DNA of 64,000 bases from Amoebophrya sp. A120 (GCA_905178155.1 CAJINV010000008.1:310001-374000), one strand, 5' to 3'. Positions 46,550-56,713 are shown, counted from the stretch's first letter. Notes: generated by a model not told the origin, from the sequence alone. Program-made: numbers and translations.

Positions 46550-47096
46550 CTTTGCACGTCTTTTCCCTTCCTACTGGTACAATCAAAATTGGTTTGGACT
46601 CCTCGCTTTCGCAGCCCAGCAGGCTGCAAACAAAACCGCGCTTTCGTTTCCAGACGTATTTCTAGCAGAACGAAGATGAAGACCCTGTATATTACGATAA
46701 TGCAATTCGTTAATCTTTGGAAATGCGGCGGAGTCGATGCTGCGATTTGACTGTTTCTAGGTGAGTATCAAATCAAGTGTCATTTGACCATGTTGTCCGC
46801 ATGATCTGATCAGAAACATATGGACCCGAGAAAACATCAACCAGATTTTTGTTCGCGTATCGATTTCGGAGAACGGTGAGATCGTTCTGGCATTTTGTAC
46901 TCATTTTTTTCCAAGACCACGTCTACATTGCTCCAAGGCATCAACAACTGAGGAGCAATAGCATAGGCAAAAAAAATTCGAGTCCTGCGACGATCACATT
47001 TATTCGGTTTCCAAGAATATTCGAACGGAACTTGCAAAAATACTACGTACAACAGAAGCACACCATATGGTTTTTCAGAATGATCTTCCAGGTACC
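46550..47096. other. Intergenic, no gene recognised
   Basis: About 550 bp between the SET gene and the secreted orphan. Short ORFs only, no repeat seen. Confidence 0.5.
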
Positions 47097-48314
47097 TCAC
47101 TCCTGCTGCAGAAGTGTGTGAAGCTTCCTAACTTCAAGAGTCCCGGCCCGAAGCGCGATCGATGACGCGGCTTCAGTTTCTTCTGCTCTTCTATGCAACA
47201 GCGAGCATCGCTCGACGGTTTCCGGATCATCCCTGCCCGGACGCGACAGATCCACAACGAACCACGTTGAGGGGATACCGAGTTTTTTGCACGCTTGAAA
47301 CTCTTCGGCAACAACCGATCCCCCGCCTTGACAAAGGACTACTAGCTCGTATCCGTTGCTGAACTCCTCACGCAGCGAGGTGACACCGAGGGCCGAGTAC
47401 TTGTCAAGGTAAGAAAGTGGAGAAGCAGACCCTTCTCCACCCAATCCTGCGCTGGTCAGATCTATGCCGGTCACATCAAAGTCGGCCACGCAGCAATGGC
47501 TCCTCTCGCGGGCGGGATCTTCATTCGTGTCCAGCTTATTAAGCGCTCCGCCTGTCGCAATTTTATCGCGCGTTGTCGCGACGTGCGGGAAGAATATTTC
47601 TGCAAACTTTTCTGCTGCAGTGGCCGTGAAGTCATCCTCGTGCGCGTCCGCCTCGCGTGAAGTTCTCGCTTTCTTAGCACGAAACTTCAGATGTCGTGCC
47701 TGGACAAACCTACTGGACGTAGTTTCGTCGCTTGAAGACGTCGCTGCACGGGAGCCGGCGGCTGCACCTGTGTCCGGGTCGTGATCGGGTAGATCATTCT
47801 TCCCGGACGAGCTGACCAAGAGTTCGAAAAATTTTGGAAACCCGGCCGTGAAGCTGCTACCCTTCAGCGGGTCTCCGTCCCACATCACTTTTCCGATTTT
47901 CTTACCTGGAACGACAATTTTCTTGGCTAAGTGAAAGAGCTCATCGCCAGAAAGCGGCGCCGTCATCCGACTCCCGAACCCCTTGAGCACGAGGCAAACC
48001 TCGTTTTTTTCCTCTACGACCCGTTGTGCTGCGCACTCATGCGCTCCAGACAGCTCTAGATTCCGTTTCCCGTCCGGATTAGGAACAGGACCTGCTTGTG
48101 ATGAAGCCATCGGGATGTTGATAGCCGACGAGGCCGTGAGGCCTGGTGGGCAAGACGCAGCACGGCCGCGGGAAGCGGAAGAAGTAGTTGTGTTATTATG
48201 TTCCGCTACCCGTCGACGCTTTGCTGCGGGTTCTTGGAGTGGGGTGCGTATCTTCAGGCATGCTGTATTTTCCAAATGGACAAGGACGACAAGAAATGAA
48301 ACAAAACTGAACAT
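47097..48314 (-). CDS. Hypothetical secreted protein, 405 aa
   Basis: Not recognised. Single exon with an ATG start. The N-terminal MFSFVSFLVVLVHLENTA reads as a signal peptide. A basic Arg/Ala/Ser stretch follows, then a more ordered half: EVCLVLKGFGSRM, KKIVVPGKKIGKVMWDGDPL, HCCVADFDVTGIDL, NGYELVVLCQGGGSVVAEEF and LGIPSTWFVVDLSRPG. The GGGS loop between a beta-strand-like and a helix-like segment could be a nucleotide or phosphate loop, but this is only a resemblance. In a parasitic alveolate it could act in the host or the secretory pathway. No membrane helix after the signal. Confidence 0.65.
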   Translation of the reverse strand: MFSFVSFLVVLVHLENTACLKIRTPLQEPAAKRRRVAEHNNTTTSSASRGRAASCPPGLTASSAINIPMASSQAGPVPNPDGKRNLELSGAHECAAQRVVEEKNEVCLVLKGFGSRMTAPLSGDELFHLAKKIVVPGKKIGKVMWDGDPLKGSSFTAGFPKFFELLVSSSGKNDLPDHDPDTGAAAGSRAATSSSDETTSSRFVQARHLKFRAKKARTSREADAHEDDFTATAAEKFAEIFFPHVATTRDKIATGGALNKLDTNEDPARERSHCCVADFDVTGIDLTSAGLGGEGSASPLSYLDKYSALGVTSLREEFSNGYELVVLCQGGGSVVAEEFQACKKLGIPSTWFVVDLSRPGRDDPETVERCSLLHRRAEETEAASSIALRAGTLEVRKLHTLLQQE

Positions 48315-48777
48315 GTCAAAGGCAAAACTTTCGAAGCAAATAATCGTCTAAAGTGAGGTCTTCTGGAAATCGAAATCAACTTCAGAAACGACCATACATT
48401 AACCTGCAACAAGGCTAGTAGTTGTAGTGCGATGCAACGAAGACAAAGATCGTCGTCTTGTTCCTGGTGTGCGAATACAAAGCTCTGATCCGAAGAATCT
48501 CAAGGTGTAGAAATCAACATGATCGACTCCATCTTGTTCATCTGATCAGGGACTACCTTCGATCGTCCATCCTGTGATCGTATTATGTACCAAGCAGGGG
48601 AAGAACAGACAAGGTCCAGCCTCCCGATGTATCACTGAGTTTCCACGTGTCTCTTCAATGACTTTGAAAGCTCAATTCGCAGTAAACTAAAAGCTTTTTT
48701 GCGGTTTGCCTCCTGCGCAAGATCGATGAAGATCAGAAATTCTTTTGCTTTTGCCTCTTCGTTTCTATGATATTCGT
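48315..48777. other. Intergenic, no gene recognised
   Basis: Short flank between TRM112 and the secreted orphan, without a coding ORF. Confidence 0.5.
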
Positions 48778-49922
48778 CTAGATCTCATCGTCGTGGAGTA
48801 GCATATTCGGGATTCCTTTCTCCACAGGGAATTCGCGACCAGATTCTGGACAAACCAAGCTCCCGTCGATTAAAAGGACATCGAGCATATGGATTGCAAA
48901 AATGTCTGGGTCTGGAAAATTCTGAGACTTGTCATGCACGTTTTGCATGAGCCATGAGGTCTGGAATGCGAGACCTACTTAGCATGACAGATTCTGTGAG
49001 ATCCGTATCATGCCTATCCTGCATGAGAAACTTCCTCTCAACTTGGTAAAAAGTGGACAGCTTTTGGCATTCATGCAACACAGATTTTTGCACGATCCGG
49101 AATTAGCATCACAAGTTGCAACTTTCCAGACCCAGACATTTTTACATTTGATAGAGCAGGATCGTGTGCAATTTTTCCAGCAATGCTTCATCGTCCTCCC
49201 AGTTGTCTGGAAGCTCTGCTTATGAAATGTAAAAATGTCTGGGTCTGGAAACTTGTAATGCTATGTTGGGAATAGTGAGTGCTCTGTAATGCACAGCCAA
49301 GCATGAGAAATATCTGCGCTATTTTGTGTTGCTTTGTTCGCATGAGAAACTGCGTTTTTGCATGACAGGCAAGACAGAGGGTCTCTTCTTGGACACGCAT
49401 CACAAAGTTTTTTGTCATGCCAGGCAAGCATGACAAATCTCGCAATCTTCCAGACCCAGACATTTTTGCAATCCATACTGCTGGAAGCACGGGAAGCTCT
49501 GGCACAGGCTCGCTCTCGTTGTTGTCCGACATGTTCTCTGGACCACCATCTTCTCGTACAATGCTGCAATGCCGGATGTCCCTGTCAAGTTTTGTTCAGA
49601 AATAATTTTTTGTTACATCATTTCCATCTCACAAAAGCGATACATAGGAGGTCCTTTTCTTCAATCGAGAATCACGCCTGAACGAATGAAAGTGAAACTT
49701 GATGTGATATTAAATGCAAACCGAAAAGACAAAACCGGTAAAAATATACTCTATCGCTTTCAGCAGTGCCGGGTATTCGACTTTTCGGACCATGGCAGCG
49801 ATAAAAACTGCGTTGAACTCCGTTTCCTCGTATACAATCTTACTGGCTTTTATTCTGAGAGGGAACCCGTTCTGGACGCCTTTTTTGTTGCACTGCAGCA
49901 TGTTATGAGTCAGGAGCCTCAT
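48778..49922 (-). CDS. TRM112: TRM112, methyltransferase activator, 147 aa
   Basis: Small zinc-fold protein that binds and activates several SAM-dependent methyltransferases acting on tRNA, rRNA and release factor eRF1. Exons 49922-49750, 49581-49478, 49215-49154 and 48882-48778 sum to 444 nt (148 codons). The N-terminus MRLLTHNMLQCNKKGVQNGF followed by PLRIKA and the C-terminus VCPESGREFPVEKGIPNMLL are the family's hallmarks. Exon 1 joins exon 2 by GT-AG (ATAGA|GTATAT...GACAG|GGACAT). Introners A5 and A4 interrupt the coding sequence on each side of a 62-67-bp exon; with both removed it reads LPAELPDNWEDDEALLEKLH and then TILLDVLLIDGSLVCPESG, as expected for TRM112. As in animal homologues only one of the zinc Cys pairs is evident. 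Length is normal for the family. Confidence 0.93.
48888..49153 (-). mobile_element. Introner element, family A copy 4 (266 bp)
   Basis: Left end TATGGATTGCAAAAATGTCT, right end TACATTTGATA. TSD GAGCA at 48883-48887 and 49154-49158. The interior is only moderately similar to A1 to A3 and includes GCATGACAGATTCTGTGAG and GCATGAGAAACTTCC. It splits the TRM112 codons between ILL and DVLL. Confidence 0.92.
49221..49477 (-). mobile_element. Introner element, family A copy 5 (257 bp)
   Basis: Left end TATGAAATGTAAAAATGTCT, right end ATTTTTGCAATCCATA. TSD CTGCT at 49216-49220 and 49478-49482. Only the TIRs match family A closely; the interior differs, with repeated GCATGAGAAA, GCATGACAGG and GCATGACAAA words. 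It splits TRM112 between VLPA and ELPD. Confidence 0.92.
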
Positions 49923-50610
49923 TTTGACCAATCAATGTTCTTGTAAATGAATAGCTTTGAGTTTGAGTTTGAGGTTCGATAATGTCGCAGAAAAAAATAA
50001 GCCGATTCAAAGCTTAGTTCGTTAGACTACGCGTTCTTTTACTTTTGTAAAGCACCAAACTTGTTCCACATTGATTTCGCTGTCACGGGTTGGGATCTGT
50101 CACGTCAGAATGAAAATGATGCTTTAGCATTTAACGAATAATCCCCACGATCGGAACGCCTAGCGTAGAAACTCTCGTCGATCGCAAGGGGAAGAAGAAG
50201 ATCTTCAACATCACAATAAGATATATTCTAGGCGGTGCAGCCCGTCATTTCAGACTTTGTGTTGGATCTTACCTGTTTCACTTTGGATCGATTCGTGTGT
50301 CTTTTCACAGATTGAAACCGATAAAAGTCTTGACCTACAGGTATTTTGACTTGATCTGTCTGTTTGTTTTGTGTTGTTCTTCTCATGGAACCGTCAGCTG
50401 CAGCAGTATCTTCTGCGACAGCAGAACGTGATCTTATTTGTCTGGTCTCGCTTTGTAGTGATGAACAATTCCACGTAGGTCAGCACCTCGGTAAGCAAGC
50501 GAGAATGAGGATCTTTCTATCGTTCGACTTGGACTAAAATTGAAATTCGAAAAAGCGTACATGAGGCGTTTGTCGTCATGGATGCCGCTCCGGGCGCGAT
50601 TTAGTACACC
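49923..50610. other. Intergenic, no gene recognised
   Basis: AT-rich region between the sirtuin-like and TRM112 genes; no coding ORF. Confidence 0.5.
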
Positions 50611-52570
50611 TTATGTCTGGTCCTCAGATAATTCGGCGCCCGCGCATACCGTTTTGCCCCTCATGAAGCGCAAAATGCGTGGGAGTGCGTCTTTCGCGTT
50701 CATCCGCAGCGGTGTGTGACCCTCTGGTACACTCCAGTGATCCACATTTACGCGGATCAGGTTGGCTCGCCCGCTAGCGCCGCCGCAAATCTCCATTGCT
50801 CGAAGGGTCTGCGCGCGGGCCCGGCTGGTGTATTGCTTTTCCTGGTCGTCGTCGTACTTCGCTGCCTCAAGTTCCAAAATTGCCACAGTCCCACGCCGCT
50901 GGTGGGTAAGGTGTTGCGCTAGTATCAAATGTAAAAATGTCTAGGTCTGGAAGATTAAAACTTGTCATGCTAAATCCGAATATATGTAAAAACCTGTGTT
51001 GCATGAGTGCCAAAAGCTGCCCAATTTCGACCAGGTTGGGAGGTAGTCTCTCATGCGGGATAGGCATGGCAGAGACCTCACAGACTCTGTCATGCTCGGC
51101 GGCGCATTCCAGACCTCGTGGGTCATGGAAAATCTGCAAGACAAATCTCGCAATCTTCCAGACCCAGACATTTTTACATGTCATAGCTAGGTGAAGAAAG
51201 CGATAGTAGTTTTCCTCCGCCTCCTCGTATTCTTCAGACCGAAAGAATTTCGTTTGTTTTTTACATCCATCTTTCGTGGACGAGCGGGTTCTGACGTCAA
51301 CATTCGGACCTACGTTGGTTCCTGACGTCTGGCACCCAGGACAAACCGGCAACACGCACCGCCAATCCGGGTCGTAAACCACCTTCGGCGCGTCATCTCC
51401 AACCGCAGCCGCACGACTTCTAGTTTCCTGCATGGCACTGGGTTTCGGGTATTTCAGAGGAGACAGGTCGGCGAAGTTTTTGCTTTCGTTCCATGTTGGG
51501 AGATTATCGGTAAATCTGTTCTTGGAGGGACTTGCGTCAAACGAGTTCTTTGTACTCGCCGTTGTTTTCTTAGCAAGATGAACGTCTTTGTAATGTTGTG
51601 TGTTTCTCTTTCCCTCTTCTAGTTCCGCGGCCAGCAACGCGCAGCCGGTGCTGACTGCCTGCATGGCCTTGGTTGCTCTTGTAGTTTTCGACAAAATTCC
51701 GCGTTCCCAGTCAATATGTGCTTCTAGAGCTCGCCACGTCGGCTCTGCTGGCCACACGTGGCCACAGTTCGAGCATTGTAAACGTGCCACGTCACCGCGC
51801 GCAGCGTGAATAATCTGCTCGGCTGGCTGGTGCACGAACCCGCCGGCAGGAGAGGCAACAGGAGGCGTCTCATTCGGATTCGTCAGCAAGTCGGTACAAT
51901 TTTCCACCACGCCTTGTCGAAAGTACCACTGCTCGCAAGGGTCATTGTGCCAGATGAAGAAGCGCTTTTTCTGCAGTATCTGTCCCAGAACGCGATGCAA
52001 GTACGTTCGCCCGCATGCACTTGTAGATATTGCAGCTCCTGGCGCGCCGCGACCTTGTTGTGTGTTTGCTTTCGCAGCGTGCGAGCCGATCTCGCTGGCA
52101 AGGTTCCGCAGAACTTTCGATGCAGCCGGAACGTCCGGATAAAACACTTCACCCGAGGCGGATCCCGTTCTTCGTGTCTCCTCCATAGTACTACAGTCGA
52201 CTCCGCCGTAGTAGAAGCCGGAGTGCAATTGCTGCAGACTAGGTAAATTGGCCACTGCCGACGCCGCTGCCGCTACACTGCCGGTCGGGGAGACATTGTC
52301 TGAGCGCCGCTGATACCGCTGGTCCTCGCCATCTTGCCGCATCCAAACGGTGTGCCGAGCGAGAAACGGAAACAAATACAGTGGGCTGTGTCGCAGCTCT
52401 TCAGATGAAAATGCCTCCGCCACGCTGCTGATGCCTGCCCAGTCGCGCGCCAGTCCCGGGTACCGGTCCTCAAAACCATCATCGTCGCTCGCCAGTGACT
52501 TTCCGACGATGACGAGGACGCAGCTGGCAGTGGCAATCAAATCAGCTGCACGATCGAGTAGGGCGTCCAT
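50611..52570 (-). CDS. Divergent sirtuin-like protein, 563 aa
   Basis: Related to SIR2 NAD-dependent deacylases but with altered motifs. Exons 52570-51186 and 50917-50611 sum to 1,692 nt (564 codons) once A6 is removed. The Rossmann start is CVLVIVGKSLASDDDGFEDR where active sirtuins have GAGxSxxSGIPDFRG. FFIWHNDPCEQWYF stands in place of TSNxDGxF, and HAARGDVARLQCSNCGHVWP in place of the HG..(Q/L)xC..C block. The second zinc pair and Rossmann return are CPGCQTSGTNVGPNVDV. The four zinc Cys are kept, but the glycine loop and the catalytic His position look changed. After the introner the C-terminus reads LAQHLTHQRRGTVAILELEA and NLIRVNVDHWSVPEGHTPLR. It may be a non-catalytic NAD-binding protein; the family call is moderate. 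Confidence 0.65.
50923..51185 (-). mobile_element. Introner element, family A copy 6 (263 bp)
   Basis: Left end TATCAAATGTAAAAATGTCT, right end ATTTTTACATGTCATA. TSD GCTAG at 50918-50922 and 51186-51190. The interior matches the reverse complement of copy A4 more than A1. It happens to contain no in-frame stop for about 230 bp, so an unspliced ORF gives a false 567-aa protein. True removal joins LHLA to QHLTHQ. Confidence 0.92.
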
Positions 52571-53490
52571 ATTAGTCAGAAACGAAAGTGAATCTGAATC
52601 TTCAACATCTTCCCGGTGGAAACCGAATTTTCATACACTCAGTGTAGTGAGTGTGACTAGTACAACTCGCGGCTTGTTTTAATGTAGTCACGATCATGTA
52701 GTTTATCTTTGTGTTTGTTCTACATGCGCAAAGTGAATAAAGAACGAGGACCCGTGGATACGAAAGCGCGATTATCGTGGCGATGGCGATGCTGGAAGGA
52801 ATAAAAATTGATGCACGACCATCTAGATTGACATCATCAATGGCAAACACCGACCTGGACACATCGATGGAAAACACCGACCTGGTCACTGACCCTAGTA
52901 AGTACTACTTACTTCCTCCTGCGACCACAAGAGATGAGACGACAGAAGCGAAGACTAGAACTAGTCCCCGCGACGACAACGACGACGGACGATCTTCGAC
53001 TTCCTACTGCGCCCCGTCATACGAAGTATTCTACTTTTCTTTACGACCACAAGACAACTTTTGCTGCAGAAAACACAAACACAACATTGAATAGCCTCAA
53101 TGAGCGGCATCAAACTCATGCGTTTGATTTGAGTAACCGACTGTGTGTACTGCTACTGCCTCACCAAGATTAAGTTACCTTTGATTTTGTCATCGTCCAA
53201 TGGGGAGCTTTCTACATTTCATGGATGTTGTGTTTTTGCTTAGCTGGACACGAAGATGCTGATTGAAATTGAATGCTTTCTATCCCTATGAATGACATGA
53301 AGATGTGGGATTGCGACATGTAAAAACAACTACTTACTGTACACGTGAAATTATATGGCAATGCTGCAGTATGAAGGTTCTTTGAGATGCATGATGTGTT
53401 TCACGCACCTGTTTGAGTCATATCACTACCGCCACCCGCTGCACTGTGGAGAAAATTGAAATTTTTACTGCAAACGGGGAGTGAAGATTA
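52571..53490. other. Intergenic, no gene recognised
   Basis: A plus-strand ORF at 52777-53094 is Thr/Asp/Arg-rich and contains a near-duplicated AACACCGACCTGG word, but shows no domain. I treat the stretch as non-coding. Confidence 0.45.
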
Positions 53491-54228
53491 CTATGCGGCA
53501 ACGACAACTCCGAAAGCGAGTGAAAAGAGCAACAAAAAATAGCTTTGCCACCGGTCCCAAGCAGCCGAGGCTGCGCTAGTCGTGGCGGACATGGAAGACG
53601 ATGCTGAAGACGCTCTTGCTGCCGCGCCGGCAGTAGTGGACGCGGCCGCACTGCCAGTACCGGTTGCACTGCCGCCAGATGAAGAAGGACTACTAGCACC
53701 TGCTGCACCGCTACTGCTGCTAGAAGTGCCTGACGAGCCCGTCCCGGTGGTACCTCCGCTTGTAGATGAAGTGCCTCCACCCGAAGAACTGCTTCCTGCG
53801 GTTGTACTTGTGGCGCTGCTAGAAGTGGACGTCGTCGTAGCTCCACAGTTGGCGCAACCGGCGGCAACTAGACTGTCGTAGCCGCCTGCGTTGTAGACAT
53901 TTGTGTACCCCCATCCCTCGAGCTTGGTTTTGGCTACGCCCGCTCGCCCGCCGGAGCGGCAGTACACGACTACGCGACGGGTCTTATCTGCCCCGATCAG
54001 GTTCGCCGCCATCGCGCTCGTCAAGCTTGGGTTCGGAGCCAACTGGGCGCATCCCAAGTGCCCGGCGTCCCATTCACTCTGGTTTCGCACATCAAGAACT
54101 GCGGCTCCCGCCTCCGAAACCGCAGCGCAACCTGCAGCCGAGCTGCCCACACTCAGAGGTGCGGCGAGCAGGAGCGCTGGCACGAGCGACTTGTAGTTTG
54201 CGAAAATTCGCCACGTGTTCTTGAACAT
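53491..54228 (-). CDS. Secreted rhodanese, probably GPI-anchored, 245 aa
   Basis: Single rhodanese domain directed to the cell surface or secretory pathway. ATG start at 54228. A signal peptide follows (about residues 12-32, YKSLVPALLLAAPLSVGSSA). The rhodanese fold is VLDVRNQSEWDAGHL, GADKTRRVVVYCRSGGRAGV (active-site Cys in the loop CRSGGR, intact) and LEGWGYTNVYNAGGYDSLVA. A mucin-like Ser/Thr/Gly linker of about 90 aa follows, then a hydrophobic end WDRWQSYFLLLFSLAFGVVV with AA at the terminus and small residues before it, the layout of a GPI-attachment signal. Family function is sulfur transfer or phosphatase-like signalling; the surface location is inferred from the ends. A single-pass membrane anchor is the alternative. 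Confidence 0.8.
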   Translation of the reverse strand: MFKNTWRIFANYKSLVPALLLAAPLSVGSSAAGCAAVSEAGAAVLDVRNQSEWDAGHLGCAQLAPNPSLTSAMAANLIGADKTRRVVVYCRSGGRAGVAKTKLEGWGYTNVYNAGGYDSLVAAGCANCGATTTSTSSSATSTTAGSSSSGGGTSSTSGGTTGTGSSGTSSSSSGAAGASSPSSSGGSATGTGSAAASTTAGAAARASSASSSMSATTSAASAAWDRWQSYFLLLFSLAFGVVVAA

Positions 54229-54916
54229 GCTGCCTGCGGAATTCTATCAGAGCAACAACCGAGCCTAATGCACCAAATTTATCGCAGTAAGAAATGACAA
54301 TGGGAAGCGCGCTCCATCTACAACATTCTGGACCTGCAGGGGAGAGAAACTGATGCTGCATAATCTACTTATCAAATACTTTTTATTGATTCACGTGTCA
54401 AATGCACTCTCCTCTCTAGTACTTCGCGATCTCGTACGTCAAACACTCAAGTGTTGCTTCTTCAGTGAAAGGGTGAAACACTCGACGGACAGGCGTCCAT
54501 CTCAATACTACCGATGCGTGCTCTCATATCAGTACACATACGACAGAACACTTTGAGACTCTTTTTATCCTTGAGAGGCCAGTGGCTTGAAACATTTTCC
54601 TCCTTCTGCTCCTCATCTCTGCTTTTTGTGCGTTAGCTCCAACTGGTTTTCTTTCGTACTGTAGTTTTGCTTTTGCTTTATCAGTGGTCTGCTTTGTTAC
54701 ATAACTTGTTGCGTTCTGCTTTCGTCATGACGATCACGTACTGCTGATCAACGTAATATTAACTCCAGTCTGTCGAGAGTGCCGGTTATAGTCTAAATGG
54801 AAACTTTTTGCTGATGAAGGGTCACGCTCACGGTCTGTCTCTGTTTAATGTTAGCATTCAATAAAACAGTGTTATTTACAGTGCAACGTACATATCAATC
54901 CGGAATTTTCGAGTGT
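54229..54916. other. Intergenic, no gene recognised
   Basis: AT-rich gap between the EFCAB10-like and rhodanese genes; short ORFs only. Confidence 0.5.
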
Positions 54917-55812
54917 CTACGCGAAGAGCTCCTTAACACGGGCTTTGAACGTCGCGAGATCCACCCGGTCCTCGGCGAAGGTCATTTTCTCTGCCATCTC
55001 GTGCTGTGCTTGCGTGTTTACCTGTAGTTCAGATTCTGCGATTGATCAAAAGTGCTTCGCCAAATTTCAAATTTTCTACTGAAAACACATATAGAGTGTG
55101 TTTCGTGGGAGAAAAGAAAAAAAAAGGAATACGATGCTGCAGAGTGCTTGTCTGCACTGCGAGGCGGTGATTGTTCCGACCTGCATCAAGTCCGCCATTC
55201 GAAAAACTGCTTCGATCTCCGCGTCTTCGAATAACATTGAGGTCGCAGGCGCGCTTTGTCGCTTTTTCAGCTCCTCCACCAGAAATCCCTTTACCTAAGT
55301 CAGTGGTTTTAGACTTCCACACTCGAGGTGAACCAATTTTACGCATGAAAACTGCATGATGTCAAACAACAACAATGCACACTAGTAGTCGTGCCCGTGA
55401 CCGCATAGGTATAAAAAAGTGCAAGACGTTGACGATCTCACCATCTCAATTCAACAACGCGTCATCAAATACGTTTTCTGGCTTCTTGTAGCATAGCGCG
55501 GCGCAGAGGTCGTTGAACAGCTCATTTATTCTGTGCTTCTTCAGGTACCTAAAAAATTCAGTTTGAGTTTTTTACTTTTCTTTGCATCCTCAAGAAAAAA
55601 ACGCATAGTGGTGCCAGGCGTAATGTATTGAATGATACAGATACTCGCAACTCGTTACATAATCGTAACCCAGTAGACAGAGTCACGAAGTTTCAATTAT
55701 GATCAGTTGTAGATCAAATATTCTCGAAAAAACAGAATCAAGATCAACCAAATTAGTACTGTTCTGCTTCCTGCACGGACTCGAGCTGGTACTGCGCTCG
55801 ATGGTCCGCCAT
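54917..55812 (-). CDS. EFCAB10: EFCAB10-like flagellar EF-hand protein, 131 aa
   Basis: Exons 55812-55760, 55548-55473, 55294-55133 and 55021-54917 sum to 396 nt (132 codons), matching the size of animal EFCAB10. The N-terminus EAEQYLKKHRINELFNDLCA with ALCYKKPENV is an RIIa/DPY-30-like dimerisation helix pair. The middle ATSMLFEDAEIEAVFRMADL with MQVGTITASQCRQAL is the degenerate EF-hand. The C-terminus is DRVDLATFKARVKELFA. All three introns are GT-AG, and each has GTA or GTAC repeated after the acceptor. The family is tied to cilia and flagella, so this gene suggests a flagellated stage. None of the exons is long enough to stand out as an ORF; the gene is visible only after splicing. Confidence 0.88.
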
Positions 55813-56384
55813 TTTGAATGCCCTTTTCAATTCTGAAAAAAAAGATACTACTTTCGGTGTGCTTGCTGTGTCAACATTACTCGATTTCGAGAAGCAGTAA
55901 CTCTTCGACCATCTCCCCTTGCTCCCCCCAAATGATTTTCCTTAGCCGGCTCCCGAGCAAAGACCGGTTAGGGCAGAGATTCTTGTGGTTTTGCACGAGA
56001 CGTAATCTTCTGTCGAATATCGTACAGTGTTACCACGATGATATAATCTCTCAACGATAATTAGAAACTTTCGTCCTCTTTCAGCGAAGCCGAAGACTTT
56101 TTTCATGCTTCTACGCCTGCGCGGTTCGCACGACAAAGTTCTTGCTTGCGTGGAACACGTTCACGGTTCAGACTATAATATTCACGCTGTATCCACAACG
56201 AAAATCAAGATACGACCAAGCCCCCGTACTTCTACTTGATATAATCCAATGACTTGGATAATCTCCCTCGTACTTGACGTTCTTCATCAGGTCATATGAA
56301 TACGTCACAACTCGAAAACTCATTTTGCTGCTTCCTTGCATCACAGAACAGTGACAGTTATTTACAAATTTTCTAGTGAATTCC

Positions 56385-56481
56385 AAATTTTTCTTGTCTG
56401 AGCATTGGTCATTTTCTATTTGCCTGTTCTATTTTTCTAAGGAGATCGCGCTCATTCACGAACACAGTCCTGGTCCTCGTG
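56385..56481 (+). repeat. Direct repeat R1, copy 1
   Basis: About 97 bp, roughly 80% identical by eye to 57313-57413. It includes TTGCCTGTTCTATTTTTCTA and GAACACAGTCCTGGTCCTCG. The second copy lies 0.9 kb away, just past the 3' end of the 943-aa gene. Confidence 0.7.
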
Positions 56482-56656
56482 TTTGTGTTATTACCCCCTT
56501 CGAAGGCGGCTCGCGCTGACGGGTCAACCACGTATGTCGTGACCCCCTGCACACCGGGTTCTCGTCCGACGACTGTACGTCTATTCGAAATCCACGACTG
56601 GGTGCTCATTTTATCTACGTGTAACCATTCCCCACAGTTCGGAACCGGCTCTTCGC

Positions 56657-56713
56657 CGTCGCTTGGTCCATTGACCTAGCCCGCCTGCCCCGTCGCTTGG
56701 TCCATTGACCTAG
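56657..56713 (+). repeat. Exact 23-bp direct repeat
   Basis: The unit CGTCGCTTGGTCCATTGACC plus TAG occurs at 56657-56679 and 56691-56713, separated by 11 bp. Confidence 0.85.

Noticed and set aside
50867-51190. C-terminal extension of the sirtuin-like ORF
   Set aside because: This is translation through introner A6; the same peptide pattern (CKNVWVWKI) appears at every family A copy.
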